Shown: in pieces, positions 13,180 through 24,900 of the stretch
How positions within the stretch are numbered: the stretch's first letter is position 1
Layout of the letters: every line of letters starts with the position of its first letter
From: Anabas testudineus
Taxonomy: Eukaryota > Chordata > Actinopteri > Anabantiformes > Anabantidae
NCBI RefSeq assembly: GCF_900324465.2
Contig: NC_046620.1
Location: 11,285,336 to 11,349,335 of the forward strand
Reading direction: 5' to 3'
Length of the DNA: 64,000 nt
Made by a program: the position numbers and the translations under genes
The notes under the pieces: generated by a model
Told to the model about the DNA's origin: nothing
The model's input: the letters and a program-made list of their open reading frames with translations, nothing else
The model's database searches: none

Positions 13180-15621
13180 ACACATCATTAACACATTGTG
13201 TACCATAGGCCAGAGGGCAGACCATTCACTTCCTGTTCACGTCAACCCCTCTGCCCCTGTCAACAAATTCTGATCATCCAGGAATTATTAGCAGGCTCTC
13301 CATTGTCGTGATTACGCCAGATCTTCCTGGCTATAGTTTCCTGCTTTGTGCAATGAGATGCAAATGCTTGTTCACCTTCAGGTACCACAGCATCAGGAGC
13401 ACATATGCGGGCTAATCTGTAAAGAGACTGTTGCCAGGACATTATAATTATAGATTGTGTCAACAATCCTAGAGTTCACGTTACAATTAGTCACAATTAG
13501 TCACCATCTTTCTGCTAACACACTCAGCCAGTGTGAAATCCTGCCAGGAAATTTCAGATCAACCCTGAGCTCCGTCACATTCTCTACACATCAGATGCAA
13601 ACCCTGACCCTGACTTTCTTGTGCCTCTGCCTGTTGTGTGTGTGTTGTCTTCACAGCACATCCTGATAGTCCAGAGGCAGCTCTCGGTGCTGGAGGAGGA
13701 GCTGGAAGAGTTTCGTTTGGCTCTCAGACAGTACATTGAGTGTGCCTGCATCCAGACTGGATGTCTACAGTCAGTTTATCTCTTTATGCACTTTTGACCA
13801 GAGATGTACTGTTATATATTTACATGCTTTCTATTTTTTAATATTATTGCAACCAGCTTCATAAAGACTAGTAGGAAATTCAACAGAACAGTAAAAAAAC
13901 AGTCCCTACAGCAGAACAAACATTTGTTGCATATCCATCGATCTCTACTCTGTTGTTGAAGACTCCCATCAGACTCCCAGGTCAATAGAAGCTGCCACAT
14001 GTTGTACTGGTTGTTTCACCTTTCAGGTCATTTGCGTTATTTTTACTTATTTTTCCTTATGTGAAAGGATAAAAGGCATATTCCTTAAAATACCAAGACA
14101 ATGAGAAAGAAGTCCTAATCTTTTAGGACCTGTAGACATGGGGACATTGCCTTATACCTTACTTAAGTAGTAGTTAAGTTAAGTAGTTATTTTGCGTGTA
14201 ACTTGATCATCCACTCCACAGAGCCGTTTTGAGCAGTGTCCCTCTTCTTGATATGAATGATTCATTTATATCATAATCTCATTTAGAAATCTTCAAGAGA
14301 TTAAGAGGGAAACTGAATTAGTTATAAAACTTTAAAAATAGAAACTAGGGTTCGGTTTAATGAATATAAGAATTCACTACTCTCCTGTCCAAAATCGAGC
14401 TTTAGCGCTGCATTATGCAAAATTTGTGTATTCAGCTCTGTCACCTTGTCACTCTGTGGCAAACTTCAGTTTAGCAGAACAAATTGAATCACTCACAAAC
14501 AAAATCCAGCTGCCTGAAGGACGGGGTGACATTTGCAGGTTTTGTCATAATAGGTTCTTTAAAAATCCAGTCATGTTAATTCGTGTTCAAGTTAAAATGA
14601 GACTAAAACAAACTTAATCGTCACAATTCGAGGGTGAAGCCACAGAAAAGATTATTTGACAGCTCCACTTTGCCTACATTCAGACAGGCTGTGTTGGGGG
14701 ACATGATGTAGCACACTAATTAGCGATTGCATCACTTGTTCTCTCTCGTGTTCTGCATTCGGCAGCATCGCAGTTCAGCGGCTGGCAAATGAATCACGCT
14801 ACATTCTCTATGAATTCTGGGAGAACAACAACGTGTGGAAGAAGTAAGTGTTCAGCAGCTGCGTGGCCTTCATGGCTTTAACTACACAGAGAGGTTAGAA
14901 ACAGAACTAATCTGCAATGCAACTTAAGTTGTCAAGTAGAAAGTAGCAGAAAAAGGTACATTTTACACACCCGTCATCACCAAATGTCACATCTTCTCAT
15001 TTACTCTGCTCAGTCACCTGCAGACCAACTACAGTAAAACCTTCCAGAGGGGGAACGTGGACTTCCTGGAAACTCCTGAGACCATTACCACCATGCTGGT
15101 TCCTGGTGAGAGTTATCATTATGTAAATGTAACTGAAGCTTTGTTGTAAAATGTGTTGTTGTTATATTTTATTTTATACCTCTGGGGCTAATGGTGTAAA
15201 AGACATTTAACAGTCAGATAACCATTCCCCTCTTCCATATTTGCAGAATCAAATAAAAAAAGGCTTTTACTACTTTACATTCATAATATGTTTGCTATTA
15301 TTCATTTTATCGCATTAATTTTTCCAGCACTCGTTTCCTAATCAGTTGGCCTTGTGTTTGATTTTTCCTGCATTGTTGTAATGAATTGGTCTTAATTCTG
15401 TGTAACAAATATAATTGCACACTTCACATACCCCCCAACAAGGACTCAAAGCAGAGGGCAGTGCTGAATAAACTGGTCGTAGATACACACAACTACACAA
15501 AGCACACAATGTACACACAGTGAGCTCAATGTCGAATTGATTGGGGTCATATTTCCGGGTCACTAAATGCTTTTTCTGTATCTATTTCACAGCATCATGG
15601 TGGGTTCTCAACAACAACTGA
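1644..15621 (+). CDS. necab1: N-terminal EF-hand calcium-binding protein 1 (3' part of gene)
   Basis: Neuronal cytoplasmic calcium-binding protein with N-terminal EF-hands, a coiled-coil middle and a C-terminal antibiotic-biosynthesis-monooxygenase-like (ABM) domain. Ten coding exons are visible: 1644-1669, 1950-2047, 7072-7208, 10393-10514, 11583-11659, 12087-12134, 13657-13769, 14766-14843, 15014-15105 and 15593-15621. All have GT-AG borders and consistent phases. Telling peptides are NLDTDELC then [17 protein letters not shown] (end of the second EF-hand), [26 protein letters not shown] (coiled coil), [15 protein letters not shown] and [11 protein letters not shown] (ABM region), ending in [10 protein letters not shown] and TGA. 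These match NECAB1 closely and NECAB2 or NECAB3 much less. The start codon and first EF-hand lie outside the window. At exon 10393 the upstream AG (ending 10392) must be used, because the next AG would bring a stop into frame. Introns are long up to 10392 and shorter afterwards. Confidence 0.95.
1808..1851. repeat. Near-perfect inverted repeat (hairpin) in necab1 intron
   Basis: Arms of 18 bases at 1808-1825 and 1834-1851 are perfect reverse complements around an 8-base loop. The arm core reads GGGGACTACATCTA and returns as TAGATGTAGTCCCC. It sits in the 280-bp intron between exons 1644-1669 and 1950-2047. It is too short for a typical animal pre-miRNA hairpin; it could be a snap-back replication artefact or the remnant of a small inverted-repeat element. 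Confidence 0.85.
5454..5511. repeat. (GT)n microsatellite
   Basis: An uninterrupted GT run of about 29 units in a necab1 intron. It creates an artificial Thr-His open frame on the minus strand that should not be annotated. Confidence 0.97.
6575..6705. repeat. Degenerate teleost dispersed repeat, opposite orientation
   Basis: Contains GTACTTGAATATTTCCATTT and then ACTTTTATTACACTACATTT, which are the reverse-orientation wording of the repeat at 1225-1370. It sits within the long necab1 intron. The family name is not known to me. Confidence 0.6.
7236..7268. repeat. (CA)n microsatellite
   Basis: CA run starting 28 bases after the donor of necab1 exon 7072-7208, interrupted once by GA near its end. 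Confidence 0.9.
7719..7742. repeat. (TA)n microsatellite
   Basis: About 12 TA units in a necab1 intron. Confidence 0.9.
9765..9830 (+). repeat. Probable LINE/SINE 3' tail
   Basis: The words AAGTGCCTTGAGATGAC, then GATTTGGCACTATAC, resemble the conserved 3' tail shared by many fish non-LTR retroposons (consensus recalled as aagtgccttgagat then tttggcgctatata). Only the tail is recognisable, as expected for a heavily 5'-truncated old insertion. The exact family is not assigned. Confidence 0.5.
12895..12922. repeat. Short inverted repeat with TAATTA cores
   Basis: Two 11-base arms, ACTGTAATTAC and GTAATTACAGT, flank a 6-base loop in a necab1 intron. Each arm contains a TAATTA-type homeodomain core. 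A similar half-site recurs near 13030. Significance is unknown. Confidence 0.7.
13147..13184. repeat. (CA)n microsatellite
   Basis: CA run with one GA interruption in the necab1 intron before exon 13657-13769. Confidence 0.9.
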
Positions 15622-16110
15622 AAGAGGAACACAAGTAGACGGATGCAGAGTGGAAACGAGTCAACACACCGGGAAGTGACAAACGCACACATACACACAC
15701 TAACTCAACACAACTCATGTAATCGTGGTGATCGTAGTATCGATTTTATGACCTCAGTGTTCCTCCATAGTCAGGTGGTAGCTGAAATAGCCCACGTGTG
15801 TTTGTCTAAAAACTCTTAAACAACGCTCTGACATCCTGAAAGCAATGACATCATCAGACAGAATCCCATCTGATGACATAACATCGTCACATCACTGTTG
15901 TTGACGTTACATCATCTGCAGCCCTGGGTAGACAATGAGAGCTAAAGAAGCGTGTGTGTGTGTGTGTGTGGGAGTGTGTGAGTGTGTGTGTGAGGGGGTG
16001 GGTTAACTATATCAACTGTAGCAGCTCTGGGGAGCTCATTAAACCTTTATTCTGTTGTTTCTGTATTCAATGTGTCAAATTGAGATGTATAACTGTCGGT
16101 CATAAATAAA
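15622..16110 (+). other. necab1: necab1 3' UTR with polyA signal
   Basis: The sequence after the necab1 stop holds a short interrupted GT run near 15952-15993 and a canonical AATAAA at 16105-16110. The transcript probably ends shortly after. This is read directly from sequence; the cleavage site is inferred. Confidence 0.7.
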
Positions 16111-16388
16111 AAGATCATACTGTTGTGTATCCTGTCTGTGACTCTCTTTTGTTCTTCATTTGGAAAATATATTCACGTTTTAGACCTTGTGTTTAGTTTC
16201 TTTTGACAGAGAGGGAATTATCGTTCAGCCTGTTCAGCTGCATCAACATTCGTCCTCACAGTGACAGTTTAATGTAAATATATGGTGGTAACAGCTCAGG
16301 TGTTCATTTGTAACAGCTTACAAAGGGCTTATTATCTCACTCTGTGTGCACCATGATGCTGTGATGTTCAAGTGTGACATCTACACTT

Positions 16389-16459
<71 letters not shown>

Positions 16460-17348
16460 AAAATTGTTCAAATGATTGGATTTGCCGCCACCTAGTGAGA
16501 AGACAGCAGAGCTGCAGCAGTAATGACAGTGTTAACGTGCAGAAATGAAATAGAAAACTAGAAATGACTCCAGTAGTATTTAGGACAAATTGATTAGGTG
16601 TTAAATAATCATCTAAATCACACATTCTCATTTACCAAATAATAATGATGTTAAGAGCCAAATGTTGCTAAAAAACAATATAATAAATGCAAAATCCAAA
16701 ATATAGTGATGCTAAAGAGTAAAGTGGCTTCTATACTAATAGGAACATTAGCTGTAAACTACATTTCCCATGTAAACTTGGGTTGGGGTTAGGGGGTTAG
16801 GGTATATTTATTCAAGCATTCAAGCATCAAGTACGTGACTTAATAGTACTCCACTGGAAGCAAATAATAAACATTATTTAAAATTTACTATAGGATAAAA
16901 CGTATAAGCCCTAAGAGACTGATTGCTCTAAGAATCAATCCAGCTAAATTACTGATGTCAAATAAGGATTTTTAACTTTATTGAACTTACTAACCATACT
17001 CTTAATAACGTGAATGTGCAAATTTAGTTTTGCTTTTTCTGCAGAAATCTGAAATGTTTTGCTTTAGGCAAAAGTCCAGAGTATTAGCATAAAAATATAC
17101 TTCATTTACCGAAAGTAATCAATCCTTTTTCAGTTCATGAAAACAAAATCCATTGCCCATTTTGCCCTTTTATTCTTGGTGCATAAACATCACTAATGTC
17201 GCAGATGGTAAAGGTGCAGCTAGTGTTACTGTTGCATAGTCAAAATAACTAGTAACAGAAACACACATCCTGTTTGTTTGACACTTGTCTGTGTCTTCAC
17301 AAGTCAGATTAGTCCAAATAAGTGAAGAGACCAAAACATTTTTTGCAT
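16111..17348. other. Intergenic interval between necab1 and pip4p2 3' ends
   Basis: Both genes point into this interval, so it is a tail-to-tail gap. It holds a long GT microsatellite (16392-16457), a CTCF-like word CCACCTAGTG at 16488-16497, the word ACTACATTTCCCATG at 16758-16772, and a telomere-like GGTTAGGG patch near 16783-16802. No gene was recognised. Confidence 0.6.
16392..16457. repeat. (GT)n microsatellite
   Basis: About 33 GT units, uninterrupted, just past the necab1 3' end. Confidence 0.97.
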
Positions 17349-18633
17349 TTTATTGATAAATTATGATTTTTAAAAAGACCCACAAGCCATCTTTTCCTTC
17401 AATCTCACACTACAGTTTTCCAAGTACAGAATTTGAACTATGTACAAAGAGTATTTTAATATTATTTTCTGCTTTGTCATCATCATCATTATCATCATCA
17501 CATTCAAAACAAGGTTAGAAGTTTGTGCGCCCACTGGTCAAGGTCTAGGATGCTGCGTTCGCGTACAGAGAAGTTAGTTAGCACAGTAAGTTCACTGCAG
17601 GTTGGAGAGAGCGGCGATATAAGCGAGGAGGGTTTACATTCTAACTCACAGGCAGAAGGAGCAAAGACAGCAACATCATACACTTCAGCTACCTCTGTGA
17701 AAGAGAAAACACCATCACAGTGACTCAAGAAAAACAACATGCAAACATGAGTCACTGGGTTTTTGGGATTATTTTCCACGAGTGAGAAGGCAAAGAAAAG
17801 CAGCGAAGAAGACGGGGAGCTTCAAAATAACCAACCTCAAAGGTTTATTGCTGTAGTGAGTTAAAAGCTGCATGGCACAAAAAAAAACGTAACACTTCAA
17901 TAAAATAAAATAGAGAAGCTCCTATTGATCTGATGCTATTCTTCTTCATGACTAACACTGGGCAGAAAAGTTGGCACGCATGGGTATTTAGAGAGGATTT
18001 CTTTTACAGTTGATCATTTTGAGAGAGTTAAAATCATATAGCAATACTATGTCAGTGTACACGCAAGGTGAATGGTTACAATACAGTATGGATAGGCAGC
18101 TTTCTGAAACTGGAGTTTAACTAGCAGCAAAAACAACACATACAATTGCATATAATCGTAGTGCAATGGGCAAACTGTTCGTTTTGGTCTGGTCAGTAAC
18201 AAAACAAATCAAGTGGGTACCACCACGTCAGTCGGGCTGCTGGAAAACAACAAAAAGGTTCAGAAAGACCATTCATTCTTAAATCAACCCGAGAGACAGC
18301 TAATCTTGGCATTCATCAAGAAAAATCTTCTTAAGTTCCCGATTCTGTGATTCGGAGGATTCTGCGAAACCACGACAGGATCGATCGACATACAATAGAT
18401 TTGTTCAGCCAGTCAAAAACATTCACAGCAGGATGCACCTCCGACATGCACCTGTTCAAACACACACAGCACCTCTTCAACACACTCCTCCTGCCCAGAA
18501 ACGCTCTGCAGACGACCCGCTCTACTGAACACGACCAGTTTAAGATCTTTGAGAACAAGATGGAAAAACTAAATGTGGGGTTTGTTCTTTCAGCCGTCGC
18601 AGGGCTGTTGTGTGTGTGTGTGTGGAGCCCAGG
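17349..18633 (-). other. pip4p2: pip4p2 3' UTR with polyA signal
   Basis: Minus-strand sequence after the pip4p2 stop codon. A minus-strand AATAAA lies at 17349-17354 (TTTATT on the plus strand). Open frames of 75-96 codons on both strands near 18331-18637 lie in this UTR and look like chance. A CAT trinucleotide patch is near 17477-17500. Confidence 0.6.
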
Positions 18634-18889
18634 CTAGGCGAAGCTGTTCTCCGGGTAGCTGACTTTGATAGCACCCCAGTAGCAGGCTCGTATCAGACAG
18701 ATGAGGCCCAGCAGGTAGGCGAACGCCCAGGACACGTAGGTGGCATTGTAACGACTGGCAAAGTCCCGAGTACCGACCTGTTAGCACAGAGCAGAGAAAG
18801 AGAGGTAGGGGGAAAAATTAATAAATTTTTCAATTAATTCAATTAAATTTTTTGATTAAAAACTTACTTTAGTGCATTCAAATAATGTG

Positions 18890-18972
<83 letters not shown>

Positions 18973-21900
18973 AACAGAAAGTCTGTACTTACTGTTAAAC
19001 CCACTCCAATGAAAATGCAGATCATTCCTATAGTTATATAAGCACAACAGCGCCTCCTAGGGAGCGCACTGCCTACAGAGGATCTGTAAATAAACATCAA
19101 GTAAATAAGAAATGGTTAAATTAGAGAATACATTTTAATCATGTGTCCTGGGAGAAATTTCATCTATGATTATATGGATATGAAAAATTAAACTGCAGAC
19201 GTTATCAGAAATCCCTAACGCCAATGTTTGTGAACTGTTTTGTTTTGTGTCCAGTTCTTATAATGAGCCCGATCATTTCTTTGTCCCCTTCTTTTCCTCA
19301 CTCCACAGCACCCCGACAATCTTTTGAGGCAAGACATTTCTAACTTCCCCTTTTTAAGTAACACATGAAAGTGCCTGAGGCCCCTCACATGCGCAGCTCC
19401 CAACAACTGTTTCAGCTCCATCCCAGTCAACGGCTCCTCAGCACCACACTGTCCTTTTTTTAAAAAATGTGTTTCACTGCTACTTCACTTTCCTCCCCCT
19501 CTCTCTTCTCACATGCTTCTCATGTGACGGGACTCAAGCATTCTTGAGGAATCACTGGTATTCAGATGGCTTAAGGGGAGGCCGATCACCTGATCACATC
19601 TTGTTTTCAACGATTCCTCTTTGTTTGCACTCATAACGCCTGACAATCTCATTTCTGATGACCTGTGATCCTATATGGGGCCTATTTTTGAATCTCTAAT
19701 TAAGTTGCTCCATCTACCGCCATCTAAAACAAAACAACATTACTTGCAGAACTAATCAAACATGATCTGCTCTTGGCCCGACTGAGAAATGCAGAGAGAG
19801 GTTAAGAATTAGATGTACATGAACCACAGTTTCCTTGGAAATGTGCTCTCTCACATCAGTGGTATCAGTTCCTTATGAGAATTACAGAAAAATATCAAAA
19901 CAGGACACCAAAGAATCTCAGCCATCACTGTCTGAACTTCTGTTATCAGGTAGAGAGGAAGTTCAGGAGAGAGATAAGTCAGAAGGCGAGAGACGTGGGG
20001 ACAAACAAAGACATATGAAAAATCTTTGCACAAAGAAAATTGAAGGGCTTTCTTGTTAAAGAGGAAAGATTATAAACCACTTTATGCGTTACGGCTCATC
20101 ACACAATAACTCCCCAGTCCCTTTTTATTTTCTTGTTTATTGTGGTTATATAAAAACTGAACTTTCGGTTTCAGTTTTTATGTTTTTAAGCTTTAGCAGA
20201 AGAGAGAAAGTTATTTGGATATATATATAAATGTAATAAATTAACTGTCAAAATAGGAAATACTGGCATAAAATAAATATCATTTCATGAAATGAAATAT
20301 AATTAAATATATTGAAATATATGGCAGAAGAAGTTACAGGTGCAGGTAAGATCTGGACAGACACAGACGTATAGAAAACTATAGCTGCCTCCTGCTCAGA
20401 TACTTTCCATATCATCACTTCCATACTGCCTCCCAGCACTCTTCAACCCTGTGACCCTCTTACCACATTAACATTACAGTCCATGTATTGAGGGCAAGCT
20501 TTAATTCCTGTCACACGTCTAGATTAGTCTCCATTACCTCCTCTCCCCCCTTTTTTCCCAAGAACTACAAAGTCCAGGTCAGCGTCTGACCATAAAGACT
20601 TTATCCATAAAGTAAGCACTTAAAAATGACTCCAGCAACAATTACAAGAAGGCTGGGAGTTCATGTTTTTACATGGATAACAAGTGTTTTCTTTCTCACT
20701 TTGTTGTAGAAAATTTCCCACTATTACCATGACAACTAACCATTTAATAAACATCTCATTTTTGTATAAGACGAACATGCAGATTCTTGAAACCTGCCTG
20801 TTTGTTAAATGAAAGCTTGAGGGACTTACATTTTTTTGCAGTGGGGACACTTTGCTAGCGTGTTAAACCGAAGCTCCATCCACTGTGAGGAAACAGAAAA
20901 AAAGAAGTGTTGTCATGTTTCAGCAGTGAGGTACGTGCACATGTGCTGCATGCTACAGATCTACTTTGACAAGATTCACTTGAAATTATTTTGAATTAAA
21001 TGTTATGACGGTTTGAACATCTAAACGTATTATTTCTGTATTAGAAAAACATATTTTCAGGCTATGTTGATAAATTAACACTCAAAATTGTTCTAATATG
21101 TTAGTTGGGATTGTTTCCCCGAGGGTTGATGTTAAAAAGCAGTGTTATAAAACTGTATTCTACTGATAAAAGTTCAGTATGTGACTTTAGACACATGGCT
21201 TTAAAGAAGAGATGAACATTTTAGACACCATCTAGATTAAATCTATTTTTTACACACATAAAAATGTAATTTAACTGAATCTCTCTTCAAAGCCAGATGT
21301 ACACAAAGTCATATTATCAGCAGCATAAATGAGGAGCAGGGTTAGGCTGTTGTTAATATGTCCACCAGTGTGACCAGCTTTCTCAACCTGTTGTTGTGCT
21401 GGGGGAGAGCCATCGCTGGGGAGGCCAGACATTGGCTGGGATGACCTGGCGTCCTCACTGCCCTACAGATGTCGCAAGCAACAACGCGCATTCGTTAAGA
21501 GGACAACACCACTGACATTCTGACCTGCGAGATGCTCAGAACCTCTGGTTGTGCATTTCAAGTTCTCCTCAACAAAAGGTGGCAGGAAGACAACTTTGTT
21601 AAAGTCTTGTGTAGCTACAGGTTAAAGGGTGAACTTAACGTCTTGTGGCTACTCTTCGATGAACTAGCATTTAGAAGGTCTGAAGAGCCACGCAAGGAAA
21701 GCAGACGTGTAGCAAACGCAGACATCAAGTTCTTTTAGAGAGAATCTCTAACATAAACGAGGTCTTAACTTCACCATATAAAAGACATACACATTTTCTT
21801 CACTACCAGCTCTGTAAATATACCATAAAACTATCATATAACACTGTCTGCCAGGGAAATACATCAAATTCCCATTTCACTTCAATTATTTTCTATCACT

Positions 21901-24900
21901 GAATGTGTTGAGAACATCCTGAAGCTCTCAACGTCGTTAATATGCACGTACCAACAACAGCGCAGCAACAACAGTCTGCACAAACATCTCTGTGATTAAT
22001 CAGATTGGTGGTCCTGGTAGTTTTACGTACTAGGAAGGTGTTACCACAGTGACCACAGACCACCCTCATCCCTTCGGGTTGGATGGGCAGTGCTGGCTGC
22101 GCCGGCTGCTCCTCTGGAATCACCATCACCGGGCTTAGGTTGATGATGCGTCTGCTGTCAGAGGAACCAAAAGACAGATCATCGAACGATCTTAACAGAG
22201 CCAGAAGAGGATCAGATGTTTCTGATCATGTCAAAGTGAAAAGCTTGGAGCCTAATATTTTGAGTTGTCTTTTTTACAAAATGTTGTTAGTGTTAAATGC
22301 TTTGGAAGAGAAGCAAATGAATGAACTTGTCCATGTGTCGCCTACCAGTTTGGTCGAGGACATCCTATTCTCCTGGATGTGTCTTTACAGATGAGCAAGC
22401 AGTTACAAGGACACCTCACATACTTCTTCCCTGTTGGGGGGTTCTTGATGGGCTGGAAGATAAACATAATAAAATAAACTCACTGAAAACTGCCAGTTTG
22501 GTGCAGAACATGAAAAACAGAAAAGAAGAGGATCAGCCGATTTAAAAACAATAAATGTGACACAGCGTAGTACAGCTGTATACAACAAAGAACTTTGCCT
22601 TTAAGCTATGAAATATACAACATATCAGCCACACATGCCCAAATCATGTGCTCTGTTAATAAGGGAATCATTTGTACGACCTCTGAGAGCTACCATGTCA
22701 CACTTTGGGAGGGTGGGGGGTATTAGTGATGTCTGCACCAGTAATCAATTCTAAACCCGCCTCGACAGTGGCCTCCACTTACTGTAGCTTCATTGCAGAC
22801 GGTGCATTTGACCACGTGCTGATGGAGCTTTCCATCCAGGTTGATAAGCGACTGGCATACGCGGCAGTTGATGACAGGCACTCCGCCGGCGTCGGGGCTG
22901 GCGATGGCTGTGTAAGGAGGAGGTAGTTCGGCTTTGAGAAAAGGAGGGCAAAGCACACAACACACAGCCGGCTGTTAATAGCATGCATCTATAAAACTTC
23001 ATGAGCAAAAAAGGAAGACAAGTAACTGTGTGTTTTGTATGCAGACATATTTGGGCACGACATTTATTCAGTGTCAAAATCAAACATTTCATTCAAAATA
23101 AAATAAAATGTAATTAAATAAAATTAAATAACAAATAAATGTACAACTAAAATAAATGTTACCTAAAGGTTTAATTAAAATAATTTTTGTTAGTCAATTA
23201 TGACCTAGTATGTAATACGTCTCAGCCTACAAACACAAATTGATCTTAAATGATCATATGCTCTGTCATCCTCCACGATGGGACTTTTTTAGTTTTACTT
23301 CTACCATTACTGTAAAGGAACCCATGACAGGCTGTGTACTGCTCTGACTGCTCAACATGTGACCTCTCTCTTCGTCAGGGGCCACTCTCTATGTTGAAGA
23401 AAGGAACAATGGGGTCTTCTTAGTGAAGTCATAAAGTCACTGCCCTCGCTGCCAAGCGGCAGGCAAAATTAACATATAGCACACAGTCTGAGTACAGGGT
23501 TGAACACTTTCAGCTGTTTTTTACTTTAAAGAAACATCTGCAGCTACGTTAAAATAACTTTAGCAGATACATTTCACTGAAGCCCTCGCGTGTGCAGTAT
23601 AAAATTGACATTTGATTTACTTGTCCAGCTGTTAGAACAGTCGCACTGCCAGCTAATTGGGCCCACTAATGCCTGACCATTTTGGTTAAGAAACTTAAGA
23701 TGCCAAGCCACTAATTAGTGTTTTACAATCCATAAACAAGTGTAATCAACATAATCAAATCTTGGTATTTACAGACTTACAGATTTTCTCTTTATGTCTC
23801 AAAGAACTACTGTGAACTAAACTAAAGTAGCCACTCAAATGAACTCTGTACTGTTTAATCCCACATTAACCTGGTGTAATTAGTCTGCATTCCTGTTTTT
23901 AAGGGCTTTAACATACTTAATATTTAGACCTGCAACAGTCACTACCTTTACTACAGTAGTACTCAAGCTGTAGACTCAAGATAAACTCTACAGACACGTT
24001 GGTGTTCTTTATATACATTACATGCACAGACCAACTGTTCAAACAATAAAATGTTAAAGATTTTTTGACAAATGCTAATTACAATCTGCCAGAATTATAA
24101 AGTCATCATCATGTTTTTTTGTTTTAATAGACAAACAATTCAACATTGTCAGTGTTCAATGTACAAATGTACACGCCTCTGATTTTAACAACAGCTGAAG
24201 TCTGCACAGGTAAAACCCGGGGCTAAAACCACGATTAGTCATTTGAAGCCATGTACTGTTTGAACTCATCTCACAGGACACACCTGTGTAACAAGAAGCA
24301 CCTGTGAATGCTGTTGTTCTCTTCAAATCTCTGAGATCTCATCTTCTGTCAGTTGACTGAAACAATCGACCTCTTAGTATAACAATGGATACAGACATGT
24401 ACATGACTCCAAATTATAATAGTGAGTGTTCACATCCACACTATACCCTCTTCTTAAGACATAGATTTGCTTACAACAGCCTCAACTTACATCCTGATCA
24501 ACAACTTGAACTAAAACAGAGTCAGCACTTCTTAACTCTCCGTCTTCCATCACCAGCGTCCGGTCTCAGGAGATGCCTGTTCGTACTTGCTCCTCTCTGT
24601 CCTGTGTGCTCTGCAGTTGTCCTAATGCATATTTGAAACTGAATATAGGAGCTATAGGTTTTCACTAGCTGTCCTCGGAGCCGTAGGTAAGATGAGACGA
24701 CGCTCCACTACAACCAGCAGTAACCACCACAATATCCAGCCGCCATCCTGTCCCAGCTGCTGCCATCAGGGATTGAATGGTTGTGGGAGCTGTGGTTTGT
24801 GGTGGTGTGGCTAAGTGAGCTACTGAGTTTATAATGTAGTTTACTGCATGTAGCATGAAATAAACATCTCTTTAGTGATAATGTCATTTTGTATTTTACT

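Noticed and set aside
18331-18637. Open frames of 75-96 codons in the pip4p2 3' UTR
   Set aside because: No homology, no splice context, and they fall between the stop codon and polyA signal of pip4p2.
18856-19100. Tyr-Ile repeat proteins
   Set aside because: Translation of the (TA)n tract fused to pip4p2 exon 6 read past its donor.
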